Below, in pieces: positions 55,101 to 56,679 of a stretch of DNA of 56,679 bases. This stretch comes from Polysphondylium violaceum. Its lineage: Eukaryota > Evosea > Eumycetozoa > Dictyosteliales > Dictyosteliaceae. The stretch covers positions 1 to 56,679 of the forward strand of contig AJWJ01000101.1 of the NCBI GenBank assembly GCA_000277445.1, in the 5' to 3' direction. The notes below the pieces were generated by a model that did no database searches, was not told the DNA's origin, and worked only from the letters and a program-made list of their open reading frames with translations. The translations under genes were made by a program, and so were the position numbers. The stretch's first letter is position 1. Each line of letters opens with the position of its first letter.

Positions 55101-56679
55101 TACAGTTACTGATATCTCAGCTCCTTTAGAAATATCAGTAACTATCGCCTCAAAATACAATGCTAAAAAGTCTGTGTTTTATTATACTTTAGCAACACCA
55201 ACAATTGTCAGTTCTACATCGACTGTGTATAAAACCGCTGGTTTGGTTACAATCACAGGTACAAATTTTTACAACTTTGGACTTGCAGTAAAAATCGGTG
55301 GAGCTGTTTGTGGTACCCCAAATGTATCTCAAGATAACAAAGAAATAACTTGTCAATTCTCATCTAGCGTTACAGTTATTGATATCTCGGCTCCTTTAGA
55401 AATATCAGTGACTATCAATTCAGTTGAAATAACCAATAGTGTATTCTATTATACTTTACAAAACCCAACAATTTCCAGCTCCACTCAAACAATCTTTGGT
55501 AAACCTGGTATCATTACAATTACAGGCTCTGCATTTTATAATTTTGATTTAGTTGTCGAAATTGGGAATTCACCATGTAAATCTGCCGCTGCCTCAAAAG
55601 ATAGCAAACATATCACTTGTTTTTTTGAATCTGATGTACAAGTTGTAGATATTTCAACACCATTGGAGGTCTTTGTTAGTATAGATACAAACTTTGTAGC
55701 CAAAGAAAATGTATTCTATTATGCAGAACCAACCCAAGTACTTATTTCAAACTCAACCACAACAGTATATGGTGTAGCTGGTATCGTTACACTCACAGGC
55801 ACCAACTTTTTTGGTCAAGATTTAGTTGTTACGATTGGCAACTCACCATGCTCCTCACCAGTGGCATCACAAGATAAAACACAATTGACATGTAATTTTA
55901 ACTCTGATGTCAAAGTTTTAGATATTCAATCACCACTTGATGTATTTGTTAGTGTTGAACCAGATAACAATATTACAAGCTCTATATTCTATTATACTTT
56001 ACCAACACCTACTGTTATAAGCTCAACCTCAACATTCTATGGTCTACCAACTATTATTACAATTATTGGTACTTCATTTTACAATTTTGATTTAATAGTA
56101 ACTATTGGTGGTTCATCTCAATGTACATCTCCAGTTGCTTCTCAAGATAACAAACAGATCACATGTAAATTTGAAGCTGATATCCAAATTTCAGATTATA
56201 ATACACCTCTTGATGTATCTGTTATCATTGCTACAGATTATAAAACAAACAAAGCTGTGTTCTATTACCTTAAACCAATAGAGGTCTCAATCTTTAGTTC
56301 AACCTCTACAAAGTATGGAGTACCTGGAATGGTTATGATTTTTGGTAATAACTTTATCAATGATCAATTATTTGTTCAAATAGGCGGTTCCCAATGCACT
56401 GATGCAGTGGCATCGCAAGATAGCAAACAGTTGACTTGTAATTTTAAATCTGACATTCAAGTTTCAAATTTCAATACAGCTTTAGATGTATTTGTCAGTA
56501 TCAAATCTTTATTCAATGCAACAGAACCTGTATTCTTGTATATTAAATCAGACAAGAATTGTCCAGTCGGTAGCAATGGTCAAATGTGCTCAGGCCATGG
56601 TACATGTAATCCACAATTAAATTGTGATTGTAGCAAAGAATGGGAATCATCAGATTGTTCACTTCCAAACACTGGTGGC
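52181..56679 (+). CDS. IPT/TIG-repeat and EGF surface protein (partial, runs off the window)
   Basis: Exons 52181-52317 and 52389 onward; no stop is reached, so the C-terminus is missing. A signal peptide (LFIYFFLSLSILCAAG) precedes one IPT/TIG unit (WGSMTGNIYLKGTGFG) and a less regular region. From about 53580 to 56550 there are 11 tandem units of about 90 residues. Each carries a T-I-x-S-S-x-S-T opening, G-x-V-T-I-T-G-T-x-F, V-T-I-G-G and C-x-F/P near the middle, and VFYYTL at the end. An EGF-like module (CSGHGTCNPQLNCDCSKEW) begins at about 56565. Such IPT proteins serve in dictyostelid adhesion and kin recognition (the tgr family); whether this one does is inference. A membrane span probably lies beyond the edge. 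Confidence 0.85.
53581..56550 (+). repeat. 11 tandem IPT/TIG-coding repeats (~270 bp each)
   Basis: The units start near 53581, 53851, 54121, 54386, 54657, 54926, 55196, 55461, 55726, 56005 and 56281. Some neighbours are nearly identical in DNA: bases 55063-55140 match 55333-55410 at 270-bp spacing, and 54164-54229 match 54965-55030. This fits recent duplication or gene conversion inside the array. Confidence 0.75.

Overview
The window looks like nuclear DNA of a dictyostelid social amoeba. The support is the gene content: a Sib-type integrin-beta-like adhesion protein with a talin-binding NPLY tail, a Frizzled/Smoothened-like receptor, and large secreted or membrane proteins with IPT/TIG and EGF modules. 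The gene style agrees: short AT-rich introns with GTAAGT/GTATGT donors, very AT-rich intergenic DNA with long A/T runs, and Asn/Thr/Ser homopolymers inside proteins. Coding regions are less AT-rich than I would expect for Dictyostelium discoideum, so another dictyostelid is likelier, but I cannot name the species.

Left part (1-22 kb): tRNA-Phe; a D-Ala-D-Ala-ligase-like ATP-grasp protein; a TruA/Pus1-type pseudouridine synthase; a small three-exon half-LIM/zinc-ribbon protein; a Golgi-type sulfotransferase; a heterotrimeric G-alpha protein with a complete N-terminal PH domain; a Rac-family GTPase divergent from it; the Sib adhesion receptor; tRNA-iMet and a decayed reading frame; a mitochondrial HslV protease; an F-box-like orphan protein; and tRNA-Thr. 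All three tRNA genes lie on the minus strand and share 5'-flank motifs.

Middle part (22-47 kb): a MYND zinc-finger protein; a membrane-associated J-domain protein; a Frizzled-like receptor; a very large Rab-like GTPase / Clu / TPR fusion; two tandem alpha/beta hydrolases; a cobalamin adenosyltransferase; prefoldin subunit 4; a large STE-type kinase with an alpha-helical N-terminal region; a small secreted MRH-lectin-like protein; a DUF2828/vWA protein with strongly biased codons; and a BRCT-domain protein.

Right part (47.6 kb to the end): a ComC-like EGF membrane protein, then an IPT-repeat/EGF protein that runs off the window. These two form a cell-surface block.

There are no operons; genes are monocistronic on both strands. 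Several encode signalling parts (receptor, G-alpha, Rac, adhesion receptor, kinase), but the sequence gives no proof that they act together. The two most unusual architectures are the PH-G-alpha fusion (6848-8771) and the Rab-like/Clu/TPR fusion (28225-33482), whose GTPase motifs are altered. Exon joins were inferred by eye from reading frame and splice consensus. All protein families were recognised from memory, without database searches.
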